Below are positions 32,339-40,245 of a DNA stretch of 43,904 nucleotides, one piece after another. The stretch is from Streptomyces macrolidinus. GTDB lineage: Bacteria > Actinomycetota > Actinomycetes > Streptomycetales > Streptomycetaceae. Numbering within the stretch: position 1 is the first letter of the stretch; the number at the start of each line of letters is the position of its first letter. The DNA lies in the NCBI RefSeq assembly GCF_023887685.1, contig NZ_JAMWMR010000041.1:1-43904 (forward strand), read 5' to 3'. The translations under genes were made by a program, and so were the position numbers. Below the pieces are notes generated by a model, which had not been told where the DNA came from, did no database searches, and saw only the letters and a program-made list of their open reading frames with translations.

Positions 32339-34720
32339 ATGACTCGGACAGGGCGCACGACGACGGGACCCACGACGACGGGACGCACAGCGGCAGGGCG
32401 CGCAACGGCGGCGCGTACGGCGCGCGGTGAAGAGACCGTCGCCGGGCTGCTCCTCGCGGCGGGCGGGGGGCGTCGGCTCGGTGGCCGTCCCAAGGCGCTG
32501 CTCGACCACGGGGGACGACCGCTCGTGGAGCACGCGGTGTCGGCCTTGCGGGCGGCCGGATGCGGCCGGGTGCACGTCGTGCTGGGGGCCGCGGCCGACA
32601 CCGTACGGGACCGGGCGGACCTGCCCGGCTGCGTCCTCGTGGACAACCCGGACTGGGAGCAGGGCATGGGCTCCTCGCTGCGGGCCGGGCTCGCCTCGCT
32701 GGCCGGGACGGGTGCGCGGGCGGCCCTCGTCTCCCTGGTCGACCAGCCCGGCATCGGCCCGCAGGCCATGGCCCGCGTCCTGGCCGCGTACCGCGACGAG
32801 ACCTCGCTGGTCTCGGCGACCTACGACGGCGTACGGGGGCATCCGGTGCTGCTCGGCCGGGCCCACTGGGCGGGCGTCGCGGAGACGGCCACCGGGGACC
32901 GGGGAGCGCGCGCGTATCTGCGGGCCCACGAGGAAGCGCTCGCGCGCGTGGAGTGCGGGGACATCGCCCGGCCGTACGACATCGACACACCGGGCGATCT
33001 GGTGCACCTGGAGCAGGCGGGGCAGAGTAGGCGGGACGGCGCCGCCGAGCCCCCGTCGCGTCCTCGTACCGGCTCACCGAAGGAGAAGCGACCGCTCATG
33101 TCCGCATCCGCCCTGCCCCCGGCAGCCGTTGTCGACGCCGAGCCCCTGCCCCGCCAGGAGGAGGTCCTCACCGGTGGGGCACTCGCCTTCGTGGCCGAGC
33201 TGCACCGGCGGTTCACGCCCCGGCGTGACGCACTCCTCGCCCGCCGCGCGGAGCGCCGAGCCGAGATCGCCCGTACGTCCCGGCTCGACTTCCTTCCGGA
33301 GACCGCGGCGATCCGCGCGGACGACTCCTGGACCGTGGCCCCCGCACCGCCGGCCCTGGAGGACCGCCGGGTCGAGATCACCGGCCCCACCGACCGCAAG
33401 ATGACCGTGAACGCGCTCAACTCCGGTGCCCGGGTGTGGCTCGCGGACTTCGAGGACGCGTCCGCTCCTACGTGGGAGAACGTGGTCCTCGGCCAACTGA
33501 ACCTGATCGACGCGTACACCCGGGCCATCGACTTCACCGACCCGGACACGGGCAAGTCGTACGCCCTGCGCCCGGACGAGGAGCTGGCGACGGTCGTCAT
33601 GCGCCCGCGCGGCTGGCATCTGAACGAGCGTCACCTCAAGGTCGACGGGCAGCAAGTGCCCGGCGCACTGGTCGACTTCGGCCTGTACTTCTTCCACAAC
33701 GCACGCCGTCTGCTCGACCTCGGCAAGGGCCCGTACTTCTACCTCCCGAAGACGGAGTCGCATCTGGAAGCACGCCTGTGGAACGACGTGTTCGTCTTCG
33801 CGCAGGACTACGTCGGCATCCCGCAGGGCACGGTCCGCGCCACCGTCCTGATCGAGACGATCACGGCGGCGTACGAGATGGAGGAGATCCTCTACGAACT
33901 GCGCGACCACGCCTCGGGGTTGAACGCGGGGCGCTGGGACTATCTGTTCTCCCTCATCAAGAACTTCCGTGACGCGGGGCCGAAGTTCGTCCTCCCGGAC
34001 CGCAACGCCGTGACGATGACAGCTCCGTTCATGCGGGCATACACCGAACTCCTCGTCCGTACCTGCCACAAGCGCGGCGCGCACGCGATCGGCGGCATGG
34101 CGGCGTTCATCCCCTCCCGGCGCGACGAGGAGGTCAACCGGGTCGCCTTCGAGAAGGTCAAGGCGGACAAGGACCGTGAGGCGCGCGACGGTTTCGACGG
34201 TTCCTGGGTCGCCCACCCGGATCTGGTCCCGCTCGCCATGGCGTCCTTCGACCAGGTGCTCGGCGACCGGCCGCATCAGAAGGACCGGCTGCGCGAGGAC
34301 GTCGACGTCAAGGCCGCCGATCTGATCGCCGTCGACTCCCTGCGCGCCCGGCCGACGTACGCGGGTCTGGTCAACGCCGTGCAGGTAGGCATCCGTTACA
34401 TCGAGGCGTGGCTGCGGGGCCTGGGCGCGGTCGCCATCTTCCATCTGATGGAGGACGCGGCCACCGCGGAGATCTCCCGCTCCCAGATCTGGCAGTGGGT
34501 CGACGCGGGCGTCGAGTTCGAGAACGGCGAGAAGGCCACGGCCGAACTGGCGCGCAGGGTCGCCGCCGAGGAACTGGCGAGCATCAGGGCCGAGATCGGC
34601 GCGGAGGCCTTCGCCGCGGGCCACTGGCAGCAGGCCCACGATCTGCTGCTGACGGTGGCCCTGGACAAGGACTACGCGGACTTCCTGACGCTGCCCGCGT
34701 ACGAGCGACTGACCGGCTGA
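32339..34720 (+). CDS. MobA-like nucleotidyltransferase in continuous frame with malate synthase
   Basis: One open frame of 793 codons. Residues about 35-230 are a MobA-like NTP-transferase of the kind found with molybdenum hydroxylases (cytidylyl- or guanylyltransferase): LLLAAGGGRRLGGRPKALL (nucleotide loop), LVDNPDWEQGMGSSLRAGL, LVSLVDQPGI, and ATYDGVRGHPVLLG. A Thr/Arg-rich repeat-like start precedes it. No stop codon follows: the frame runs through a linker (QSRRDGAAEPPSRPRT) into malate synthase at codon 254. Out-of-frame TAG bases near 33029 suggest that a small indel may have removed the old stop. Whether cells make a fusion, or two proteins by an internal start, cannot be told from sequence. 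Xanthine dehydrogenase, its likely partner, is outside the window. Confidence 0.8.
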   Translation: MTRTGRTTTGPTTTGRTAAGRATAARTARGEETVAGLLLAAGGGRRLGGRPKALLDHGGRPLVEHAVSALRAAGCGRVHVVLGAAADTVRDRADLPGCVLVDNPDWEQGMGSSLRAGLASLAGTGARAALVSLVDQPGIGPQAMARVLAAYRDETSLVSATYDGVRGHPVLLGRAHWAGVAETATGDRGARAYLRAHEEALARVECGDIARPYDIDTPGDLVHLEQAGQSRRDGAAEPPSRPRTGSPKEKRPLMSASALPPAAVVDAEPLPRQEEVLTGGALAFVAELHRRFTPRRDALLARRAERRAEIARTSRLDFLPETAAIRADDSWTVAPAPPALEDRRVEITGPTDRKMTVNALNSGARVWLADFEDASAPTWENVVLGQLNLIDAYTRAIDFTDPDTGKSYALRPDEELATVVMRPRGWHLNERHLKVDGQQVPGALVDFGLYFFHNARRLLDLGKGPYFYLPKTESHLEARLWNDVFVFAQDYVGIPQGTVRATVLIETITAAYEMEEILYELRDHASGLNAGRWDYLFSLIKNFRDAGPKFVLPDRNAVTMTAPFMRAYTELLVRTCHKRGAHAIGGMAAFIPSRRDEEVNRVAFEKVKADKDREARDGFDGSWVAHPDLVPLAMASFDQVLGDRPHQKDRLREDVDVKAADLIAVDSLRARPTYAGLVNAVQVGIRYIEAWLRGLGAVAIFHLMEDAATAEISRSQIWQWVDAGVEFENGEKATAELARRVAAEELASIRAEIGAEAFAAGHWQQAHDLLLTVALDKDYADFLTLPAYERLTG
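33098..34720 (+). CDS. aceB: Malate synthase A
   Basis: A 540-residue malate synthase A (usual length), condensing acetyl-CoA with glyoxylate. Motifs: NALNSGARVWLADFEDASAP, MRPRGWHLNERHL, LPKTESHLEARLWNDVF, GTVRATVLIETITAAYEMEE, ASGLNAGRWDYLFSLIKNFR and AAFIPSRRDEEVN, with catalytic Asp/Arg regions intact. ATG 33098 has AAGGAGA about eleven bases upstream, so it probably starts here despite the open frame reaching upstream into the nucleotidyltransferase. Next to the allantoin genes it can use the glyoxylate they release. Confidence 0.95.
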   Translation: MSASALPPAAVVDAEPLPRQEEVLTGGALAFVAELHRRFTPRRDALLARRAERRAEIARTSRLDFLPETAAIRADDSWTVAPAPPALEDRRVEITGPTDRKMTVNALNSGARVWLADFEDASAPTWENVVLGQLNLIDAYTRAIDFTDPDTGKSYALRPDEELATVVMRPRGWHLNERHLKVDGQQVPGALVDFGLYFFHNARRLLDLGKGPYFYLPKTESHLEARLWNDVFVFAQDYVGIPQGTVRATVLIETITAAYEMEEILYELRDHASGLNAGRWDYLFSLIKNFRDAGPKFVLPDRNAVTMTAPFMRAYTELLVRTCHKRGAHAIGGMAAFIPSRRDEEVNRVAFEKVKADKDREARDGFDGSWVAHPDLVPLAMASFDQVLGDRPHQKDRLREDVDVKAADLIAVDSLRARPTYAGLVNAVQVGIRYIEAWLRGLGAVAIFHLMEDAATAEISRSQIWQWVDAGVEFENGEKATAELARRVAAEELASIRAEIGAEAFAAGHWQQAHDLLLTVALDKDYADFLTLPAYERLTG

Positions 34721-34794
34721 CCCACGTACGAGCCCGACTACGGGCAACTGGCCGGTCGAACCACTCCCCCTCCCCGACCGGCGTCCGGCCGCGG

Positions 34795-35709
34795 TCACCC
34801 CAGGTGTACCGACCAGTCCTGTTCCGCGGCGGGTTCGCCGTGCAGGTCGGGGACCTGCTTCAGCCAGGCGGGGCGGCCCTGCCGGGTCTTCGCCGCGCGG
34901 AGGGCCTCCTCGGCGGCGAGTTCCTCGCGGGTGGGGAAGTCGGTGGGCAGCCAGGTCTCGGACGCCTTCACCCGGGCCGAGAGATACGCCACGTACGCGT
35001 CGCGGACCTCGCCGGGCGTCGTGAAGCCCGGCTCGTCGGTCAGCCACGCGTCCGGTACCTCCTCGGTGATCTCTCGCAGCAGTGCGTCGGTCACGCGCGG
35101 CGCCAGTTCGGCCTCGGCGGCCCGGGTGTCCGGGGTGAAGTGGCCGAGGGCGTGATGGCGGAAGTCGTACGCCTTCTCGGGGGCGGAGGCCTCCCAGCGG
35201 TGATGGAAGACGAGGGCCGCGCCGTGGTCGATGAGCCACAGGCGTGGGGGCGCGGTGCCGAAGGTGGGCCAGACCATGAGGTTGGAGCTGTGGATCGTGC
35301 GGTCGACGTTCACGGTCAGGGCGTCGAGCCAGATGACCTTGCCCGCCTCCACCGGGTCGACCGTACAGGCCCTGGCGACCTCGGGCGTGAAGTCCCGCGC
35401 GCCCGGGAGGTAGTCCATGCCGAGGTTGAGACCGGGGCTCGCGTTCAGCAACTCCCGCACTTCCTGGTGCGGTTCGTGCGCGGCGAGCTCCGGGTCGAAG
35501 TGGGCGAGGACCAGTTCGGGCACGCGCAGCCCGAGCCTGCGGGCCAGCTCGCCGACGATGATCTCGGCGACCAGCGCCTTGCGGCCCTGCGCCGAGCCGG
35601 TGAACTTGACGACGTACGTGCCCAGATCATCGGCCTCGACGATGCCGGGGACGGAGCCGCCGGACCGCAGGGGCGCGACGTAGCGGGTCGCGGTGACCTC
35701 CCTCAGCAC
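34795..35709 (-). CDS. HipA-like kinase-fold protein
   Basis: A 304-residue protein of the short HipA-like group (HipA_2 type). Seen: TYVVKFTGSAQGRKALVAEI (ATP-binding Lys region), then DALTVNVDRTIHSSNLMVW (catalytic loop) and RLWLIDHGAALVF (metal-binding Asp). These fit a protein-kinase-like fold. GTG 35709 has GGAAGGAG about nine bases upstream. Members of this group often sit next to a DUF3037 gene, but none is visible here. There is no HipB-like repressor either, so it should not be called a toxin-antitoxin kinase. Substrate unknown. Confidence 0.82.
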   Translation of the reverse strand: MLREVTATRYVAPLRSGGSVPGIVEADDLGTYVVKFTGSAQGRKALVAEIIVGELARRLGLRVPELVLAHFDPELAAHEPHQEVRELLNASPGLNLGMDYLPGARDFTPEVARACTVDPVEAGKVIWLDALTVNVDRTIHSSNLMVWPTFGTAPPRLWLIDHGAALVFHHRWEASAPEKAYDFRHHALGHFTPDTRAAEAELAPRVTDALLREITEEVPDAWLTDEPGFTTPGEVRDAYVAYLSARVKASETWLPTDFPTREELAAEEALRAAKTRQGRPAWLKQVPDLHGEPAAEQDWSVHLG

Positions 35710-36106
35710 TCTCCAAGGCTCCTTCCATGTGGCCCGGCCTCGGCGAGCATAGTAACCAGGCCGCCTACGACCCGTCCGGGACGAACCGTACCGCCGCCCG
35801 GAAGCGGGCCTTGCGGGCAGCTCGGCGGAACGTCGTGAGCACGGCCGGGCCCGCGAGCACGACGCACACGAAGTCCGTGACGGCGCGCCCGGTGTCCCAG
35901 CCCGGTGGCGTGGTCAGGTCATCGCCGTCGGCGACACGATCGCCCTGCGCCGGGGCGCCTGACCACGCACGACGGCAGGCGACCCACCCCACCGGGCAGG
36001 TCGCCTACGTCACACCTCAATTCCCCTTCCACTGTGCGTACTTGGCTGTACCGTCAGCTCGGCCACGCACCCTCGCAGGGAGGGTCGTCACGGCAGGGGG
36101 AGGACC
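35710..36106. other. 397-base gap, possible frame remnant and inverted repeat
   Basis: Nothing intact is recognised. A rightward frame ends at 35960-35962 in VIAVGDTIALRRGA, which looks like the last strand of a small beta domain (MOSC-like at best), but it has no start and stop codons interrupt it upstream at about 35750. Just after, arms AGGCGACC (35977-35984) and GGTCGCCT (35999-36006) form an eight-base inverted repeat that could be the old terminator. The last bases hold the ribosome site of the next gene. Confidence 0.35.
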
Positions 36107-36484
36107 GTGTCAGAGATATCCCGGCGAACGCTCTTGGGCGCCACCGGCGCAGTCGCCGCATCGGCGCTTGTCACGACCACCGGAACAGCACAGGCCGCCG
36201 ACAGCGCGGGCGGTACGGACGGAAACACACCGCACATCACCTCGAAGGAGGCCGGGACATCCATGGCCAGTGGCAGCCAGACCCTCAAGTACGAGGCATA
36301 CATCCGGAGTCCTGACATGGAGGTGCTGAACGACGCGACCTTCGGTGTCGATGCCGACCCCGCCGACATATGGGCGTATCTCGACGAGGCCACAGCACGT
36401 CTCCAGAAGAGATACCCGTCGTATTCCTTCACGCCCCGTCTCGTCCGGTACGACCAGGTCACCACGGAGATAGAGCGGCCGTGA
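36107..36484 (+). CDS. Small Tat-exported protein, unknown function
   Basis: A 125-residue protein from GTG 36107 with GGGGGAGGA directly upstream. The twin-arginine signal is SRRTLLGATGAVAASALVTT, with cleavage near AQAADS (residue 31). The mature part is about 95 residues, with one DxDP stretch (GVDADPADIWAYLDEATARL) and Tyr/Thr-rich end. No domain is recognised; there are no cysteines, so export in folded form may concern a ligand. It stands alone between the HipA-like and glycosyltransferase genes. Confidence 0.7.
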   Translation: MSEISRRTLLGATGAVAASALVTTTGTAQAADSAGGTDGNTPHITSKEAGTSMASGSQTLKYEAYIRSPDMEVLNDATFGVDADPADIWAYLDEATARLQKRYPSYSFTPRLVRYDQVTTEIERP

Positions 36485-36554
36485 CGCACCCCGCGCCGAC
36501 CCGGTCCCCCAGCCGGGCCGGCGCGTCCCGGGGTCGGTGGCGGCGGACCAGGCG

Positions 36555-37769
36555 TCAGCACGCGGCGAGTTGCTCAACCGTCTTGATCACGCGGCCTGTT
36601 CCGTCCTCGGTCGCCATGTGGTGCGCGGCTTGTGCGGCGGCTTGCGTGTAGCTCTGCCGGGTCACGACCTGGTCGAGCGCGTCGGCGAGCCGTTCAACCG
36701 TGAGGTCCTGGAAGGGAATCGGGGCGGTGCCCGCGCCGAGAGTGGCCAACCGTCCTGCCCAGAACGGCTGATCGGCGGTCACGGGTACGGTCACCGAGGG
36801 CACCCCGGCGCGCACCGCGGCGGCGGACGTTCCGGCCCCGGCGTGGTGCACGACGGCGGCCAGGCGCGGGAAGAGCAGCGCGTGCGGTACGTCCCCGACG
36901 GTGAGGACGGTGTCGCCGTCGGCCGCGAGCCCGGCGCTGCCTGTCTGGAGGATGCCGCGCAGCCCTGCCTGCCGTAGCGCCCGTACGGCCAGCTCGCTGA
37001 GCCGTTCGCCTTCGCCTGCCGCCATGCTTCCGAAGCCGATGAGGACGGGCCGGGGTCCTTCGCGCAGGAAGTCCTCCAGTTCGTCGGGCAGTCGTTCGGC
37101 GGCGTCGAGATGGGGCCACCAGTTGCCCACCACGTCCAGACCGGTGCGCCAGTCCGAGGGGCGCGGCACCAGTGCCGTGCTGAAGCCGTGCAGGACGGGC
37201 CAGTCGGCCCGTTCCTGGCGGCGGCGCATCGCGGACGAGGAGAGCGGGGGCAGGTGGAGGCGCTCGCGCAGCGCGACGACCGCCTGTTCGAAGACACGGT
37301 CGGCCATGCGCAGCGCGAAGCGTCCGGTGGTCCGGTTGCCGAGGCGGCCCAGCGAGCGGGAGTTGGTGACGATGGGCGGGAAGTCGCCGGTCGGCGCGTT
37401 CGGGGTGAGGTACACGCCGAGGCTCGGCAGGCCCGTGGCCTCGGCGAGGTGCCAGCCGAGCGGGGCCGTGGTGGCCGACAGCAGGAGCAGATCGGTCCCC
37501 TTGTCCACCACATCGGCGAACCCCTGGCCCAGTTCGGTGACGAACGCGGCGGCGGCGCGCATCAGTTCACGCTTGCTCGTGACGCTGCCGCCCGCGCGTG
37601 TGTCGCCGGGCAGCGGGCGGAACTCCAGTCCGGCGTCCCGTACGAGTGACGCGAAGGGGTCCGTGGTGGCGAGGGCGACCTCGTGTCCTGCCCGGCGCAG
37701 CCCCGCGCCCAGGCCCGTGTAGGGCGCGACGTCGCCGCGTGATCCGGCCGCGGCGATCAGGATCCTCAT
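36555..37769 (-). CDS. Glycosyltransferase (family 1, UGT/MGT-like)
   Basis: A 404-residue GT-B glycosyltransferase. N-terminal RILIAAAGSRGDVAPYTGLG is the acceptor-side start seen in sterol, flavonoid and macrolide transferases; the C-terminal donor site is VHHAGAGTSAAAVRAGVP, followed by PVTADQPFWAGRL, the family signature (HxGxGT and DQ). The family moves a sugar from a nucleotide sugar to a small molecule, and includes macrolide-inactivating enzymes. ATG 37769 overlaps the MerR stop (TGATG), so the two are translationally coupled. The acceptor is unknown. Confidence 0.88.
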   Translation of the reverse strand: MRILIAAAGSRGDVAPYTGLGAGLRRAGHEVALATTDPFASLVRDAGLEFRPLPGDTRAGGSVTSKRELMRAAAAFVTELGQGFADVVDKGTDLLLLSATTAPLGWHLAEATGLPSLGVYLTPNAPTGDFPPIVTNSRSLGRLGNRTTGRFALRMADRVFEQAVVALRERLHLPPLSSSAMRRRQERADWPVLHGFSTALVPRPSDWRTGLDVVGNWWPHLDAAERLPDELEDFLREGPRPVLIGFGSMAAGEGERLSELAVRALRQAGLRGILQTGSAGLAADGDTVLTVGDVPHALLFPRLAAVVHHAGAGTSAAAVRAGVPSVTVPVTADQPFWAGRLATLGAGTAPIPFQDLTVERLADALDQVVTRQSYTQAAAQAAHHMATEDGTGRVIKTVEQLAAC

Positions 37770-38566
37770 CAGTCCTCCTCGGAGGCGGTACGGCCGCCGG
37801 TGTGACGGGCCGCGTTGGCATGGACCGCCTTGCACAAGTAGGCGGCCAGGCCGGGACGTTGCTGGGACGGCGGTACGACCAGGGCGAAGGCGCGCGGGTC
37901 GGCGGCGAATTCGTCCGCGATGCGTCGGTGCATGTCGGGCGGGCAGGAGGTGAACCAGCGGGAGATGTGCAGGCGGTGCTCTTCGGCGAGGTCCATGGCC
38001 CGTTCGCCGTCGTCGGGTTGGCCGTCGTCGTAGGCCGCGAGCAGTTCGGCGCGCCAGGCGGCGGCCTCGCCCATGAGCTGCCGCCAGTCCTCCTTGGTGT
38101 GGGCGGCTGCGCGTGCCATCGACTCCTGATGTCCTTGTGAGTCGGCCCACTTGAACTCCGCCTCGGTGGCGTAGCTCAGATCGAGGCTGATCTCACCGAA
38201 GACCTCGAAGCGTTCCTGAGGCGTCAGGGACACCCCGGTCTGCGCGACCTCGATGGCGCGTTCCGCCACCTCGGCCAGTTGCTGGAGCCTTGCGATCTCG
38301 TCCCCCAACTGCCGTTGCCGGGCCTTGAGATGCTCCAGGGCGTTGGCCTGGGGGTCCTTGAGGATGGCGGCTATCTCTTCCAGGGGGAAGCCGAGTTCGC
38401 GGTAGAAGAGGATCTGCTGGAGCCGGGCCAGGTCGGCGTCGCTGTAGAGGCGGTAGCCCGCGTTGCTGCGTTCGCTGGGCGAGAGCAGTCCCGCCTTGTC
38501 GTAGTGATGCAGCGTGCGGACCGTCACCCCGGCGAACGCGGAGACCTGCCCTACGGAGTAGCTCAT
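37769..38566 (-). CDS. MerR-family regulator with TipAS domain
   Basis: A 265-residue TipA-like activator. Residues 1-70 are the MerR winged helix: YSVGQVSAFAGVTVRTLHHY, DKAGLLSPSERSNAGYRLYS, RELGFPLEEIAAIL. A coiled-coil linker (about 75-110) leads to the TipAS domain (about 145-250): EDWRQLMGEAAAWRAELLAA, HRLHISRWFTSCPPDMHRRI. TipAS domains bind thiopeptide or other amphipathic antibiotics, and the known members activate their own promoter. The Cys in WFTSCPP sits where TipAS binds thiopeptide covalently. Promoter with 19-base spacer just upstream. It is coupled to the glycosyltransferase. Confidence 0.92.
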   Translation of the reverse strand: MSYSVGQVSAFAGVTVRTLHHYDKAGLLSPSERSNAGYRLYSDADLARLQQILFYRELGFPLEEIAAILKDPQANALEHLKARQRQLGDEIARLQQLAEVAERAIEVAQTGVSLTPQERFEVFGEISLDLSYATEAEFKWADSQGHQESMARAAAHTKEDWRQLMGEAAAWRAELLAAYDDGQPDDGERAMDLAEEHRLHISRWFTSCPPDMHRRIADEFAADPRAFALVVPPSQQRPGLAAYLCKAVHANAARHTGGRTASEED

Positions 38567-38590
38567 CCACCTGCCCTTTCGTCGACGTCC

Positions 38591-38621
38591 AGCATCGAGC
38601 CTGACGTAAGGGGAGGGTCAA
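38591..38621 (-). promoter_or_regulatory. MerR-type promoter with 19-base spacer
   Basis: Read leftward: TTGACC (38621-38616), a 19-base spacer, GATGCT (38596-38591). Overlong spacers are the hallmark of promoters activated by MerR proteins. The spacer holds CCTTACGTCAGG, a near-palindrome (10 of 12), the kind of dyad such regulators bind. It lies about 25 bases above the MerR gene start, indicating autoregulation. Confidence 0.75.
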
Positions 38622-38652
38622 CTCATGCCCGATACAGAGTGGATTGGGCAGG

Positions 38653-40200
38653 TCAGTGGTCGGCCAATGGGTTCGGCAGCGGCAGATAGCGCGCGTCGGC
38701 GCCGTCCGCGCCGGTCCAGCGCAGCAGGAGGTTGGTCTTGCCGGGGAGGGTGGGCGAGGTGAGCAGGGCGGGGATCTCGGGGACGGTGTGGCGGGCGAGT
38801 TCCGTGCGGGCGGCGGGCCAGGGGTCCCAGCCGGGGTGGTGATGCGAGAGCCGGGCGGCCATTTCGGTGAGGTTGTTGACGATCAGGCAGTAGACGAGCC
38901 GTTCCCAGCCAGCCTCCCGGTCCACGTCGGTCAGGAGCTTCACGCCTTCCGCGTCCCGGAACAGGGCCTGGACGGGCAGTCCGGTGGCGTCCACCGCGAC
39001 GAGGGTGTTCTGCAGATGGGCTTCCAGGACGACGCCGTGGCGGTGGAACGCTTCCAGGGCCGGGCGGACGACCTGGCGCAGATAGGCCGTCCACCACGGG
39101 GCCGGGTCGGTGAGCGTGTCGAGCGGGCTGCCCTCGAAGCCTTCGGCGAGGGCGGCGGCCAGCAGCGGGGTGGTGCCGGGCAGCAGATGCGGGCGCAGGC
39201 CGTCGCGGACGAGGACGGCCAGTTCCTCGAAGGCGCGGTCGGCCGTGCGGTAGCCGCGGTCGCTCAGCCAGGCCGCCGGACTCTCGATCACCGCGAACGC
39301 GGACACCGCGGCGGCGTCGACGCGACGCAACCGGCGCAGGTCGTGGCGCCACAGTCGACGGATGTCGTTGGTGATCCGCACGTCCAGGCTGAACTTGAGG
39401 AAGAGGTCGCGGTCGGGGGCGTACACGGTACGGATGGCGGCGGTCGGCCATACGGGGCGCGGGGTGGTGCCGAGCCGGATCAGCCGCCCGTCCTCGAACG
39501 CCTCACGGATCTCGGGGCGGGCCGCGACCAGGTCGAGCTGCCAAGGATGCGCGGGCAGCAGCCGGTAGCCGTGCGGGGCCGTGCCGAGCGCGTCGAGCGC
39601 CGTGGTGTCGCCCTCCTCGACGACCGTGTCCTCCCGCACGCCCAGCAGGACGAGCGGGAAACGGGCGTACGCCTCCGGCGCGTAGGGCAGCCAGCTCGCG
39701 ACGGGTCCGCCCCCACGCGCCTTGGGCGCGGGGTGGTGGGGGTGCCCGGTGACCAGGGACTGCTCGGAGCGTGTGTACGGGTCCTTCGGCGCCGTCGCGC
39801 GGTCGCGGGCGGCCAGGATCGCGGCCACCGCGTCCCGGCTGTCGATCATCTCGCCGGGCAGTTCGGGGTGGGAGACGCCGGTGGCCTCGCGCAACTCCTC
39901 GACCGTGAGTTTGACGAGTTCCGGGTGGGTGAGGGGCCGCCAGGCGCCGTCGGCGTGCAGCTCGGGGTCACCGGGGCGGCGTCCGCCGCGTACCCGCAGC
40001 AGCCGTCCGCTGGCCCGCAGGCGGTGGACGCCCGCCTCGCCCGCGGGTTCCGCGACCTCCCGGAGCAGACAGTTGAGCAGCGGCGCCATCGCGTGGGTGT
40101 CGGCACGGTCGGGGGTGTTGTCCCTGGGCTGCATGGGCTGCATGAGGTCCCTGTGATCCGTTCGTCCGTATGGTGCACTGGCGTTGAGTATGTCTGTCAT
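38653..40200 (-). CDS. IucA/IucC-family NIS siderophore synthetase (1)
   Basis: A 515-residue NRPS-independent siderophore synthetase, which activates a carboxylate with ATP and condenses it with an amine. Motifs: VTGHPHHPAPKARGG, LLPAHPWQLDLVAA, FLKFSLDVRITNDIRRL, VLEAHLQNTLVAVD, ALFRDAEGVKLLTD. ATG 40200 has GGGGACGGA upstream; ATG 40143 (with AGGGA) and later in-frame ATGs are alternatives, since the first 38 residues lack family similarity. It is divergent from a second synthetase only 45 bases away. Iron regulation is expected, but no iron-box palindrome (DmdR/IdeR) is visible. Confidence 0.93.
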   Translation of the reverse strand: MTDILNASAPYGRTDHRDLMQPMQPRDNTPDRADTHAMAPLLNCLLREVAEPAGEAGVHRLRASGRLLRVRGGRRPGDPELHADGAWRPLTHPELVKLTVEELREATGVSHPELPGEMIDSRDAVAAILAARDRATAPKDPYTRSEQSLVTGHPHHPAPKARGGGPVASWLPYAPEAYARFPLVLLGVREDTVVEEGDTTALDALGTAPHGYRLLPAHPWQLDLVAARPEIREAFEDGRLIRLGTTPRPVWPTAAIRTVYAPDRDLFLKFSLDVRITNDIRRLWRHDLRRLRRVDAAAVSAFAVIESPAAWLSDRGYRTADRAFEELAVLVRDGLRPHLLPGTTPLLAAALAEGFEGSPLDTLTDPAPWWTAYLRQVVRPALEAFHRHGVVLEAHLQNTLVAVDATGLPVQALFRDAEGVKLLTDVDREAGWERLVYCLIVNNLTEMAARLSHHHPGWDPWPAARTELARHTVPEIPALLTSPTLPGKTNLLLRWTGADGADARYLPLPNPLADH

Positions 40201-40245
40201 GGTCCGTCCCCACGATGCGGTACGCGAGCCCCGAGGAGCCCGACT

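Noticed and set aside
34795..35709. HipA-like gene as toxin-antitoxin kinase
   Set aside because: No HipB-like helix-turn-helix protein in the area, and the short HipA_2-type is a different group.
36107..36484. Small Tat protein as MelC1-type tyrosinase cofactor
   Set aside because: Size and twin-arginine signal fit, but no His/Cys copper-carrier motif and no tyrosinase gene follows.
40201..40245. DmdR/IdeR iron box between the siderophore synthetases
   Set aside because: Searched for a TTAGGTTAGGCTAACCTAA-like palindrome here and in the flanking codons; none found.
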